Of a stretch of DNA of 64,000 bases, positions 23,240 to 32,774 are shown piece by piece. This stretch comes from Canna indica (lineage: Eukaryota > Streptophyta > Magnoliopsida > Zingiberales > Cannaceae), in NCBI GenBank assembly GCA_034359265.1, contig CP136890.1, positions 38,662,501 to 38,726,500 of the forward strand. The letters run 5' to 3'. The notes under the pieces were generated by a model. The model worked only from the letters and a program-made list of their open reading frames with translations, was not told the DNA's origin and made no database searches. The position numbers and the translations under genes were made by a program. Each line of letters begins with the position of its first letter. Position 1 is the first letter of the stretch.

Positions 23240-23847
23240 TGATTGGACACATAAAAAACCTGGTACAGAACTTACCATATCTTGAAATACCCCCTCCAAA
23301 TTCCTACATAATACTGGAGACCGACGGATGTATGGAAGGTTGGGGAGGAGTGTGTAAGTGGAAGGGAAGAAAGAATGATCCAATAAGCACAGAAAAAGTA
23401 TGTGCGTATGCAAGCGGAAAATTTCCAGTAGTCAAGTCAACAATTGATGCAGAAATATTTGCTTGCATGGAAACGATGAAAGCGCTCAAAATACACTACT
23501 TAGACCAAAAGGAAATAACTTTGAGGACAGACTGCCAGGCTATAATAAGTTTCTACAACAAATCAGCTCAGAATAAGCCATCAAGAGTCAGATGAATAAA
23601 TTTTGTAGACTTTATAACCGGAACAGAAATCCAAGTCAATTTTGAGCACATCAACGGAAAGATGAATGTACTAGCCGACTCCCTATCAAGGCTAGCAGCA
23701 AAAATGATTCAAGTAAGAGAATGCCAAAGGGTAGATGAACAGATTGAAGTGCTAGAGAAGACCCTAGTTGAAGTTGAGCAAGCTCCACCAGAAATAATTA
23801 AGGAGCTGAGCCAGGTCATAATGAAGATCAGTGACCTGATAAATTGA
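23240..23847 (+). pseudogene. Viral RNase H, copy 3, 5'-truncated with nonsense codon
   Basis: Begins in the RT-RNase H connection (LIGHIKNLVQNLP) and carries the RNase H landmarks DGCMEGWGG, DAEIF and TDCQAI. A TGA at 23593-23595 replaces the tryptophan codon seen in copy 2; reading resumes in the same frame to a natural stop at 23845. Copy 2 lacks this change but has a frameshift ten codons earlier, so the two were damaged independently. Confidence 0.8.
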
Positions 23848-23863
23848 CCAACAAAGGAAGAAA

Positions 23864-24301
23864 TTGTGGAAAAGCAAACCACAAGTAAACAAATTGCCAA
23901 GTTATCTTCTTGTAAAAATTTTAGTTTGTTTTTATGCAGATATGATACTAGACAACCTTAAAAGGCTGATACTAAGCAAGAAGGGAATAGACCAGGCGTA
24001 TCCTCAGACAAAGAGGGACGTCAACACAGCACAGCACTGGGGAGTACTCAGAAGATCATTTCAATGGGAACAAGATAGCGAAGCCAAAATAGCCGAAGTC
24101 CATAAAGAACAAACCATGAAAGTCCTAAGAGAACTAGAAGCCCTCTTAGCAATAGACTACCTTCAGAAGGCTAGACTTGAACAGTGGGCAACCAAAGACA
24201 ATTGGGCCAGAGACGCCCTCGGCCCAGTGAACGCCCGTATTCAAGATCACATCAAAAGTCATACCAATATCAGGAACAGTTTGCAAAGCCTTCACTACTG
24301 A
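23864..24301 (+). pseudogene. Viral ORF downstream of RNase H, copy 3, internally deleted
   Basis: Same protein as 20754-21251, in frame from the ATG at 23942, but about 20 residues (after QHWGV) are missing by an in-frame deletion. The candidate acceptor TTTTTATGCAG lies just before the ATG. Ends with the same LQSLHY. Confidence 0.6.
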
Positions 24302-24439
24302 CTAAGACAGGGCACCAAAAAGATTCCCAAGCCAGCTAAATAATTGTACTACTTAGAGCACTCACTCAAAAAGAAATGCTCTACAGCCTGTAAAGTATAA
24401 AGTAGAGACTTATCTTGAACAATAATTGTACGAAAAGCT

Positions 24440-24740
24440 CTCAGCTGTGGAAAAGCCTTTAACTCAGTGGACGATGGGGCCCAATGAGCACCCGCACTGA
24501 ATTATTGAGCTTCCTCGAGAAGCTACTACTTCACGCCTATATAAGTGATAGCCATGCGAAGTTGCAGAACACACTTGCCTAACAAGTAGTTCTACTCTTC
24601 AACCTTTGTAATCCCCTACTCTGATAATATAAGCTTTCAAGCTTTCCTTTTTATTCCTCATTTCAACTCAGTGTTCATAGTAGCCCGAAGTTGTTTTGAG
24701 ACGCGAGCTTCCGCCCCACTTTGGTATCAGAGCTAAGTTA
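24440..24740 (+). promoter_or_regulatory. Viral promoter, leader and primer site, fragment 3
   Basis: TATATAA near 24539, leader, then the primer-binding site TGGTATCAGAGC at about 24722. Nearly identical to fragment 1. Confidence 0.7.
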
Positions 24741-25056
24741 TAATTTTCCAGGTATTCTCTACTCATGGCTGAGTAATTTCATTATTCTAGGTTGTAGTGA
24801 ATGCTTTGATTATCATTTTGAACGTCGGTTTTAAAAACCTAAGGCTAAAATTTGGGAGACGTGTACTTAGAATAGGCGATAAAGAGGGAAAAGTACTCAA
24901 GGGGAGGAAAAGTACCATTACGTTCGTAATTCTAAGAAGGCACCCAAATGAAAACCTGAAAGTTTGAAAGATCGACTGAAGAATGATATGATATCGCTGG
25001 ATCTGCATACCTAGAATGCTTTAACCTAGCAGAGAATACTACCTTAAGAGAAGTTA

Positions 25057-25458
25057 ATGAGTGACTGGAGATTAACAGCCAGCAGCACAGTATACAAAGA
25101 AGCTTTAAGAGCAACAGAGTCCCTAAGTCTGCCTGCTGAAGGTTTTGTTAAACAAAGAGAAACATCACAACGACTAGTTCAGACTCAGTTCAAGCAATTA
25201 AACACCATAATCCAAATAATAGTCAAGATCAAGGAAGATCTGGATGATTTAAAAAGTACAGTAAGAAGGCTAGAAGAAAATAAAGCACAAGCTTTAGCTA
25301 AACCAGAAGATTTAGCTTTATCAATCGATAATTTGCAAAAGGACTTGCAGAAGTTAAGTCTAAAGGACACTCAAGAAGTCCCTAAACCAAAAGGGAAGAT
25401 TTACGTTTTCAAAGATCCTAAGGTAATTATCAACGAAGAGAAGAGTAAGTTGAAATAG
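25057..25458 (+). CDS. Badnavirus ORF2-like protein, copy 2
   Basis: 133 residues, differing from the first copy at few positions, intact to a TAG stop. That stop is created at the breakpoint: in the first copy the same place reads into ATGA and ORF3. Viral similarity ends at 25457. Confidence 0.7.
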   Translation: MSDWRLTASSTVYKEALRATESLSLPAEGFVKQRETSQRLVQTQFKQLNTIIQIIVKIKEDLDDLKSTVRRLEENKAQALAKPEDLALSIDNLQKDLQKLSLKDTQEVPKPKGKIYVFKDPKVIINEEKSKLK

Positions 25459-25800
25459 CCTGGCTTGGCCTGATAGCTCGCCCTGGCCCGACCCGATAGC
25501 CCGCCCCGGACTAACACGATAAAATCGGGCTCGAGTCGATTCTTACCGTGCTCGGGCCGGCTCGATAAGGCCGAACAAATATCGGGCAGGCCGAGGTCGG
25601 GCGATGTAGGCTCGAATCAGCTCGATATCACGATTAGGGCCCGATAGCTTGATTTTGGCCTGATACTCTGATTTTGATAGCTCGATTCGGGCCCGAACCC
25701 GCTACGATAGCACGGTTCGAGCATGATAACCCAATTTTGAAATTTTGTTATTGTGCTAACGAGCCGGGCCGATAACTCTGGCCTGACACGAATTGTCGAG
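25459..25800. repeat. GC-rich irregular repeat of CCCGATAGC / GGCTCGAT motifs
   Basis: Short motifs such as CCCGATAGC, GCTCGATA and CGGGCC recur irregularly, then stop in T-rich DNA. A related TTTGGCCCGGCCG scrap sits at the opposite viral edge (19207-19218). It may be the subterminal part of a DNA transposon into which the virus integrated. Confidence 0.5.
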
Positions 25801-26999
25801 TTTATCTTTTACTTTTTTATTTTTTATTTTTTTCAATTTTCAATTTTTAATATTTATTGTTTTTTTTTAAAGTTTGATTATTAAAATTTATGTTTTTTGT
25901 TTTTTTAACATATTATTAAAAGATATAAACAAGTTAACTTATATTCTATATATAAATGTGTCTGGCTGGCCAAAAGGATATTTTCATAAAAATTATTTTC
26001 CTCACCTTACTATTTAAAATTTTTACCCAAACAAGAAGAGGGATATATTATCCCACCCTTCCCATCCATCTTTTAATTATCCTATCCAAACATGAGATTA
26101 ATTACTCATCAACATTCCTCCCTTCACTAGCTCTCTTTATTGTTCCCCTCCCCACCCCTCCTCCCCTTTGTATCCAGACAAGCCCTAAGTTTACACCGGT
26201 AGACTTAGGCCTCTACACTAAAGCAACAACCAATCTCAAGACCTAACAACCTAGGTCTTTACAAACTTTGAATAAAAGCAAAATAACACCAAAATGTAAT
26301 AATAATGGAGCAACAAATCAAATAATAAATTACTTAGCTCCAATCAAAGTTTCCTAGCTTCCTCTATGCCTTTGATAATAATGTGTCAAAGCTAGGGTTT
26401 AAGAGAAATGGCTCAAGAAAGGTTCACAAATATTGTTAGGATGGCTCAATGAAGCATTAGAGTCAAAGGAAGGTAGGATGGCTCAATAAAGGGATAGGCT
26501 CAAAACTAGCCGTTCAACGGATCAAAATTGATCTATTGAACTTTTCGGTCGATCTCTGGTTGATCGAGGGTTGGCTGAAGTTCCATCAATAACCTGGGTT
26601 CTCGTTGATTTTTTATTTTTCGGGTTTCAGATTTCGAGATTGGCTTTTTAGTGTTTTTTTGCATCATAGAGAGGATATTACATACATTCTAGATATCCTA
26701 AACATATACTCTAACTTCCCGATGAATTCCGAGCATTGACGAACGTCCTTCTGATTTTTACGATTTCTTCGATTTTATCGATCACGGACGTCACGCCAAA
26801 CCGACTTGGAACCTGAAAATATTTCTCACTCAAACATTAGTTCCATATTTGCTATAATCAAAACCGAGATTAAGAAAAAGGTTGAAAAACTTAGGCCAAC
26901 ATTGTCTAGACCCAAAAATCTAAACTCTAACATTTTTTCATCCTATGAGCATCAATGTTTTAAATACTGTACCTGGACTAGACTATAACTAATGGGCTC

Positions 27000-27702
27000 G
27001 GTCTAGACCTAGTAGCGCACAATTCCTCACTTCGAACCAAATCGCACAACCCCATCCAGGGGGCTCCGCCCGACTGCGTCCTTGAGTCAGGTCCAAGCCA
27101 AACTAAATGGCTCTACCTAGGGACCCCACTTGTTTGCACAAGGATATCTACATCCTACCTTATCAGAAGATATACGTCTGCCATATATTCGGGATCGACT
27201 TCGACTCATTCTAGGCAATCTCACAGCAATTTTCGGGCGGCAACCCCGTCCTTCCTTGCAATACAAATAGACACGGCACACTCAGGTAACCCTGAAACAA
27301 TGAGGAGCAACGCTTCGATACCAGCCCCCCTTCCCCTAAAGAGCCCCGACAGTGGGTAGACGAGTTAGAAGCACAAAAACAACAATCGGTGGCACCAGTC
27401 GAGACACGTAGCCTTAGGGGCAGCCCCCGGTTGAACATGAATGTTGCCACTCAGAGCATGGAGAGACCAACCACTTAGAAAGATAAAAAAACTAAAGACT
27501 ACAGTTGGCATAAGAGGGGAAATGCCAGAGGACCCAAGATCACCACCTCGCCCAAGCGCCCGTTTTGAAAGGCACACCCCCCTCAACACCAAGAAAGAAA
27601 CTATCCTCCGGAGTATCTTTCACCTGAAGTTTATCAAATACCCCGCCAATGTAGGAAAACAAGAGTTGGCACCCAACGCCGACATGAGCAAGAAGTGAAA
27701 GG
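27000..27702 (+). pseudogene. Gypsy Tat-type gag remnant
   Basis: Composition becomes GC-rich. The frame at 27441-27695 reads RPSARFERHTPLNTKKETIL, recalling the FTPLN...IL stretch that precedes the zinc knuckle of Tat/Athila gag proteins. No zinc knuckle, protease or RT follows; the sequence breaks at 27703. Confidence 0.4.
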
Positions 27703-28300
27703 AATAGTGCCCTTGAGCCAATCACATGTCGATGTGTTTAGGGACTATTCAAGGGTAATCAATTTAATGAGACATCTTTTCATCATATACTACATCTTTA
27801 TTCGTAAAGATTATGATGAACCCCATGAATTCGGGCAAATTATTCTAAGGCCATGATGAGATCATGCCAGTGAGACTTGGAATCCAGATGTCCCTGTTCT
27901 AAATGTTCCTAGTCGTAGGATCACCGATTAGGGGATTGGTGATTCCGGTAAGACTAGTTCACTTGGTGCATGCCTTATATGATAGGGATAATTGATCTCA
28001 TAGTTACTTATGAACCGTCATTAATGTACAAGTGCAGGTGCTCATTAAGGAATGTGTCCACTAAACGGACCTGCACGAGGAACACGGTATGGAATCCTTA
28101 CATGAGTGTCAATAGGATGTTCCTCGGGTGATAGTTGGTGCAAGTAATCTTTGGACCTGAGGTTGTCATGGTTACCTTGTGTTTGACGATCCTTCACTTT
28201 GGTTTTGTCCCTACGTGGCTTGCAAAGTTGTGTGCCGAGTATTACTGGCCATGGGAAAGCATTCATGGAGGTAGGTGAGCAACCAACAAGGAATCGGTTA
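27703..28300 (+). mobile_element. Partial inverse copy of the 15981-18358 element
   Basis: Begins GAATAGTGCCCTT and follows the reverse complement of 18350 back to about 17755, including CACATGTCGATGTG and GGAGGTAGGTGAGCAACCAAC. Cut off by the LTR at 28302. Confidence 0.7.
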
Positions 28301-28761
28301 TTGTCCCTTGGCCTCATTTTCTATTTTGATGATAACAAACATGAAAGTAACTCCTTTGTGGAATTTTGAGCTAAGGTTGATAGAACGATACGCTTACGAA
28401 CTTCGTCCCGAAAAATGCAAAGAATCAATAAAAAATGGCTCCAACAACGGTCGTGTATCTTCCTAGGTTTAAAAATTAGAAATGAATGTAATATGTCCCT
28501 AGGATATCAACCAAACCATGTAATAAGTCCCAAGTCAAAACCTGAAGACGAAACCCAAAAATAAACATTGAGCAGAAAAATCAGAATACTGGGATATTTT
28601 TAGGGTATCGATCGATGGCTGGTCGACAGACCATCAATCGTCGATCTACTACTGAGGGCTCAAAACCAACAGAAGCCTTGCGGCCGATGGCCGATCGCTT
28701 AGGCAGTCGACCAACCATCAACCGACGACCGACCATCGACCGGCGACTGACCGGGCGGCGT

Positions 28762-28825
28762 CAACAGGCAAAAATATGCCTGTTGCAACGACAGTTTGAG
28801 TGAAGGGTTATAAATACCCCTCTTA
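28762..28825 (+). promoter_or_regulatory. LTR core promoter: hairpin plus TATA box
   Basis: Inverted repeat CAACAGGCA / TGCCTGTTG (28762-28770, 28777-28785) upstream of TTATAAATA (28808-28816), which is flanked by GAAGGG and CCCCTC. Confidence 0.5.
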
Positions 28826-29323
28826 ACTCTTCACCAACCCTCCTTCCAATGTTTCATTGAGTATTCATTAAAAGTGTACAAGCCTTCTAAGAGTGATCTT
28901 GAAGCCCTAGCTTCGCCGATTCTCAATCCTCTCAAAGTGTTCTTTGCATTTCAACTCCGACATCGATTTTCATCATCCAACTTGAGGAGTTGAAGGCTTG
29001 AAGGGAAAAGAAAGGAGCACACAAGTTTGATTTACATTCTTATCTTGTTTTCTCTACTTGTTAACTTGTATTTCTCATTATAGCTTGTAGGGTGTGCTAG
29101 GTAAATACCTTAGGTTACTTTGTAGAATTGTGTTTTGCCTAGAAGAATAGGTGTTGAGGCTTTCTCAAAGGGTTGAGAAGTGAGTCCTCATTATATTCTT
29201 AGGGAAACACGTTGTCTATAATGCATGATGGTGTTCCGGTGCGCCAAAAGTTGCAGGAGCATTTTCCGACTGTTATGGATCTTTGTCTGAGGTGTCATAT
29301 GGAAATAGAATCTGTGCAACACT

Positions 29324-30585
29324 TGTTGATGAAATGGCCACACTAGAGGGGGGGTGAATAGTGTGTTAACTAAATCAATTAGCCTAAATTCATTTTTTAA
29401 TCGTTTCTTAGTTTGTTTAGGCAATTCACAATTGAATGATTAAATGTAAAAGTGATTAATGATAAAGCAATTTACACAAACAAAGTATCAATGTTAACAC
29501 AAAGATTTATAGTGGTTCGCCCCAATGCCTACTCCACTACCTAAGCACCGCGCTTAGGATTTCACAGCTAAATTCACTAAATTATGAGTATCTTATAATT
29601 GAGGACTTTACAACAGAAAGATACAACACTCACCTCGAAGGCACTTCCACAACCGGAAGTATACCACCTTCTTACTGAGTGAGCTTTCCCACCTCAATTC
29701 CTAAGATCTACTCCTAACTTAGTTTACACAAGTGGATGTATATCTTCTTTGCTAAGGATACCACTCAACCACAAGACCCAACACTAGGTATTCTTACAAA
29801 CTCAAGTAAATTTAGGTAAAAATAAATAAAAATTTATTACAAGAAGAAGGTGAAGAGAACTTATCACAATGAAAGTGCCTCTTCTTCTTGAGCCTAGCAC
29901 CCTTGATGAGCCTTTCAATGATGAACACTTGTGATTGAGGGATCAAGAGCTAGGTTAAATGGATTTGATCAAAAGAGAGCTTAGAGGATGCTAAAGATCA
30001 CTCTTTGAGGTTTTTAAGAATCATTTTTAGCTTGGGAGAGAGTTTGGGGTGGATATTTATATCCCCCCAAACAAAGGACTCATCAACGGGCGTATTTCTG
30101 CCCGTTGCCGACGCCCGATCGCTTGTCGGTCGATCATCAGCCGACTGACCAAGCGACCACAAGCCTACTGCCACTTTTTGGCAACATTCGGTCGATCGAC
30201 CGGTCGACCGAATTGGCTATTGCCAATTTATGAGCACATTCGGTCGACCGACCGGTTGACCGAACCTGCACTAAACTTATTTTTTCAGCCTTATTCTTGC
30301 GCGCTTCATTTCCGAGTTCATGCCTTTAGCGTGCGCTAACTTGGAGAGCTTTCCATGTGATCTTTAGACTCGTCCATGGCGTCTTCAGTGCACACGTCAA
30401 ACTTCTATTAGTCGTCGTATCGAGACCGATATCGCGAACTACTCGTGAACTACGAAAGCGACTTTCGTCTTTTATTGTACCTACGACCTTCATGCTTCAA
30501 GAACTTAGTTAGGTAGACTTGATTTGTTATCATCAAAATAATCATGAAAAGAGAGTAGAGCAAAAGGGAGAACCCTTAGCCAACA
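29324..30585 (-). mobile_element. Solo LTR of the SIRE-like Copia family
   Basis: TGTTGATGAAATGG to AGCCAACA, 1262 bp, with CCACACTAGAGGGGGG at the left and TATAGTGGTTCG at 29508. Flanking bases ACACT and ACATT match 4 of 5. It splits the LINE reading frame. A hairpin (30084-30107) and TATA box between GGGG/CCCC arms (30043-30071) are described under findings. Confidence 0.75.
30043..30107 (-). promoter_or_regulatory. LTR core promoter of the solo LTR
   Basis: On the + strand: TTTGGGG and CCCCAAA arms around GGATAT-TT-ATATCC (TATA box region), then CAACGGGC / GCCCGTTG arms at 30084-30091 and 30100-30107. Transcription would run leftward, so the hairpin is upstream of the TATA box. Confidence 0.45.
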
Positions 30586-31143
30586 ACATTGCTTTCTTCT
30601 TTGCCCTCAGGTTCTACAGATTTGGCAGAGGGCTGGATTTGTTATACAGGTTGGTGTTTGCCCTCAGATTCTTTTTGGAAGTGGTGGCTAGAACTGTATA
30701 GAAAGTTGAAAGCTGAGCCTTATGTGGAGGAACACCTGACTCTGACTGCGTTCTTACTGAGGGTTTGGATTGCCTGGAATTCAAAGGTGTTTGAAGATAT
30801 TGACACTCCCTATCTTGACATTTGGACTACGGCTAATGCTCTATCTGAAGAATTTGGAATACTCTATTCAAATATTTCTACTATGTTCTAAGTTTTCTTT
30901 CGAGATTGATTTGTTAATTCTTTTGGGATATCCCTCTGTATTTGAATGCTACTGATTCCTTTGGAATCCTTTTGTATTCTTCCTTTGTGGAATTAATTAA
31001 TATATATCTATCTTTGGAAAATAAAAACACTTTGTCTCTAAAGGAATTGGGTTGGAAATCCTAGGTGTGGAGCCAAGATAGTGGTATGCGGTTTGGCTAA
31101 AGCATTATAAGAATTATGTTTGCATTGCTTGTTTTATCCGAGT

Positions 31144-31256
31144 TTGGTCCTTGGCCCTAAATGCAACCTCCGGCTCAGCTCGGCATGCTCTGAATGACCA
31201 ACTCGACCCCAAGCGCGCTTCTCGCCAGCTCGGTTTTCACCGAGTGTGGTCTCCTT
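31144..31256. repeat. Unit of a ~105 bp tandem repeat
   Basis: CTCAGCTCGGCATGCTCTGA and surrounding sequence recur three more times at 39099-39370. The SIRE element at 31257 is inserted between units. Confidence 0.75.
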
Positions 31257-32038
31257 TGTAAGCAAAATGGCGACACTAGAGGGGGGGTGAATAGTGTGTT
31301 TACTAAATTGATTAGCCTAAATTCCAATTTTAATCGTTTCGTGATTAGTTTAGGAAATTTGCAATTTAATGATCGGATGCGGAAGCGATAAATAATTAAG
31401 CAATTAAAAACAAACGATAACGCAATGCAAACACGTTAATTTATAGTGGTTCGACCCCAATGCCTACTCCACTACCTAAGCACCCCGCTTAGGATTTCCA
31501 AACTAGTTTACTAGATTAAATCTTGTTTCCCTTACACAGAGGACTTTTCACCGAAAAGTCTCCGCTCTCAAACCGAAGGCACTTCCACACCCAGAAGTAT
31601 CCCGCCTTCCTACCGAGAGCACTTTCCCACCTCAATCCTAAGGGATAACTCGACTAATCCAAGTAATCTATGTTTAATTTACACCGGTGGATTTAAACCT
31701 CAAACACCAAGGCTACCACCAATTTCAAGACCTAACAGTCCTAGGTCTTCACACGCACAAATCCAAATTAAACAGTGTTCGATAATAGATAAAAATACAA
31801 GTTAAAATAGCTCAAAATGAAACCAAGCCTTCGTGCTCTTTTCCAAGCCTTGAAACCTCCAACTGGCCAAGTAGTAGATCTTGAATTGAAATCTGAGTTG
31901 AGGAGCAATTTGCGTTTGAAGCAGATTTTAACGAAAAGAGCAGAGCGCTGCAATCAATCTTTGGAATGCTTAAAATCTCCCTTTAGAATACTCAATGATA
32001 TCTATAAGAGTAGGAGAAGAAGATTAAAAGAAGTTATA

Positions 32039-32450
32039 TGAGGTATATTTATACCCTCATGAAGAAACGACAACTTAACGGATAGAAAACTATCCGTTGT
32101 AGGCCGCCAGTCGATTGGTCGGCCGACCGATCGATCGACCGGTCATTCGATCGCTGCTTTTTCTCTGTGTGCAATCGACCGATGGGTCGACCGCCCAAAC
32201 GCGAATCCTTCGATCCAGCATTCGGTCAATCCATCGGTCGACCAACGCGAGCTGCGTCTTCGGCTATCCGCAGGTCAGTCGATCGGTTGGTCGACCGATA
32301 GAGCTACTTACCATTTCGGGTTTTGATCGGTCGACTACCCGATCGATCGAAGTAGCTACTGCCTTTTTTTGGCACTGTTTGGTCGATCGACCGGTCGACC
32401 GAAATAGCTGGTGCCATTTTCCTTACCCTATTCGGTCGACCGATCTTAGA
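32039..32450 (-). promoter_or_regulatory. U3 promoter of the 3' LTR: TATA, hairpin, palindrome array
   Basis: TATA region 32039-32059 between TGAGG and CCTCA arms; hairpin AACGGATAG-AAAA-CTATCCGTT at 32077-32098; then repeated GGTCGACC, CGATCGACCG and GGCCGACC palindromes across 32105-32450. Confidence 0.5.
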
Positions 32451-32774
32451 GTAAACTGAAATTTTAGCACTTTTTTCTTCCGCGCTTCGTTTCCGAGTTC
32501 CGGCTTTCAACGAGCATCAACATGGAGAGCTTTCTATATGATCTTTGGACTCGTCCAATGCGACTTTGGTGCACTCATCAGAGAAATTTTTGCGACGAAC
32601 CTGAGCGCGACGATCAATGTCCTTCCGATTTATCGATTTCTCTGATTTTTCCGATCAAGGACATCGAACGCTAACTGATATGGAACCTGAAAGATTTCTT
32701 AGTAAAATATTAGTTCCATGTTTGTTATCATCAAAACGGAGATTAAGACCAAGGTTGAAAACCTAAAGCCAACA

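Larger units (their letters stand above)
19219..25457. mobile_element. Endogenous pararetrovirus, badnavirus/tungrovirus-like, rearranged
   Basis: Three fragments of one circular viral genome lie side by side: 19219-20452 (+), 20453-23228 (-) and 23229-25457 (+). Family evidence: a tRNA-Met primer site (TGGTATCAGAGC) downstream of a promoter, a small coiled-coil ORF whose stop overlaps the next start as ATGA, and a protease-RT-RNase H order with Caulimoviridae motifs. Coat, movement and most RT core sequence are missing. Nonsense, frameshift and deletion damage differ between fragments, so no fragment encodes a working polyprotein. It lies within a Harbinger element. Confidence 0.88.
18933..26185 (+). 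mobile_element. PIF/Harbinger-type element carrying a viral insertion
   Basis: Left end GGGCTTATTTGGATTG and right end, reverse complemented, GGGCTTGTCTGGAT share the Harbinger/Tourist type of terminal repeat. The duplicated target is TAA (18930-18932 and 26186-26188), and copy A shows a single TAA at the matching place near 12421. Harbinger sequence is visible at about 18933-19218 and 25900-26185; the middle is viral and GC-rich repeat DNA. No transposase or Myb-like frame remains. Without the insert it would be a short MITE-like element. Confidence 0.75.
14229..26990 (+). repeat. Duplicated segment, copy B (split by two insertions)
   Basis: 14229-15980, 18359-18932 and 26186-26990 match copy A in order. 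Because it lacks the CACTA it shows the pre-insertion sequence at 14655-14670. It carries its own later insertions: an LTR-like element at 15981 and a Harbinger element at 18933. Confidence 0.8.
29221..31031 (+). mobile_element. LINE 3' fragment (L1 type), split by a solo LTR
   Basis: 29221-29323 encodes VRQKLQEHF...DLCLRCHMEIESVQHLL, the zinc-binding segment (C-x2-C...HLL) at the end of plant LINE RT proteins. Coding continues after the solo LTR at 30589-30891 (FWKWWLELYRKL...RVWIAWNSKVFEDI) to a stop. An A-rich tail ends near 31031. Target duplications TTGTCTATA (29212-29220) and TTGTCTCTA (31032-31040) match 8 of 9. Endonuclease and RT core are missing, as in typical 5'-truncated insertions. 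Confidence 0.7.
28302..31143 (+). mobile_element. Old Copia (SIRE/Maximus-like) LTR split by a LINE
   Basis: 28302-29220 and 31032-31143. The start TGTCCCTTGGCC leads into CTATTTTGATGATAACAAACATG, as in the LTR at 51334. A palindrome-rich block (28600-28760) and TTATAAATA at 28808 follow. The right piece has GGTGTGGAGCCAA and is truncated at the tandem repeat. Confidence 0.65.

Noticed and set aside
19219..25457. An infectious or reactivatable virus
   Set aside because: Coat and movement regions are absent from all fragments and the enzymes are broken, so nothing in the window supports a complete genome.
30589..30891. 100-residue frame as an independent small gene
   Set aside because: It continues the LINE frame interrupted by the solo LTR.
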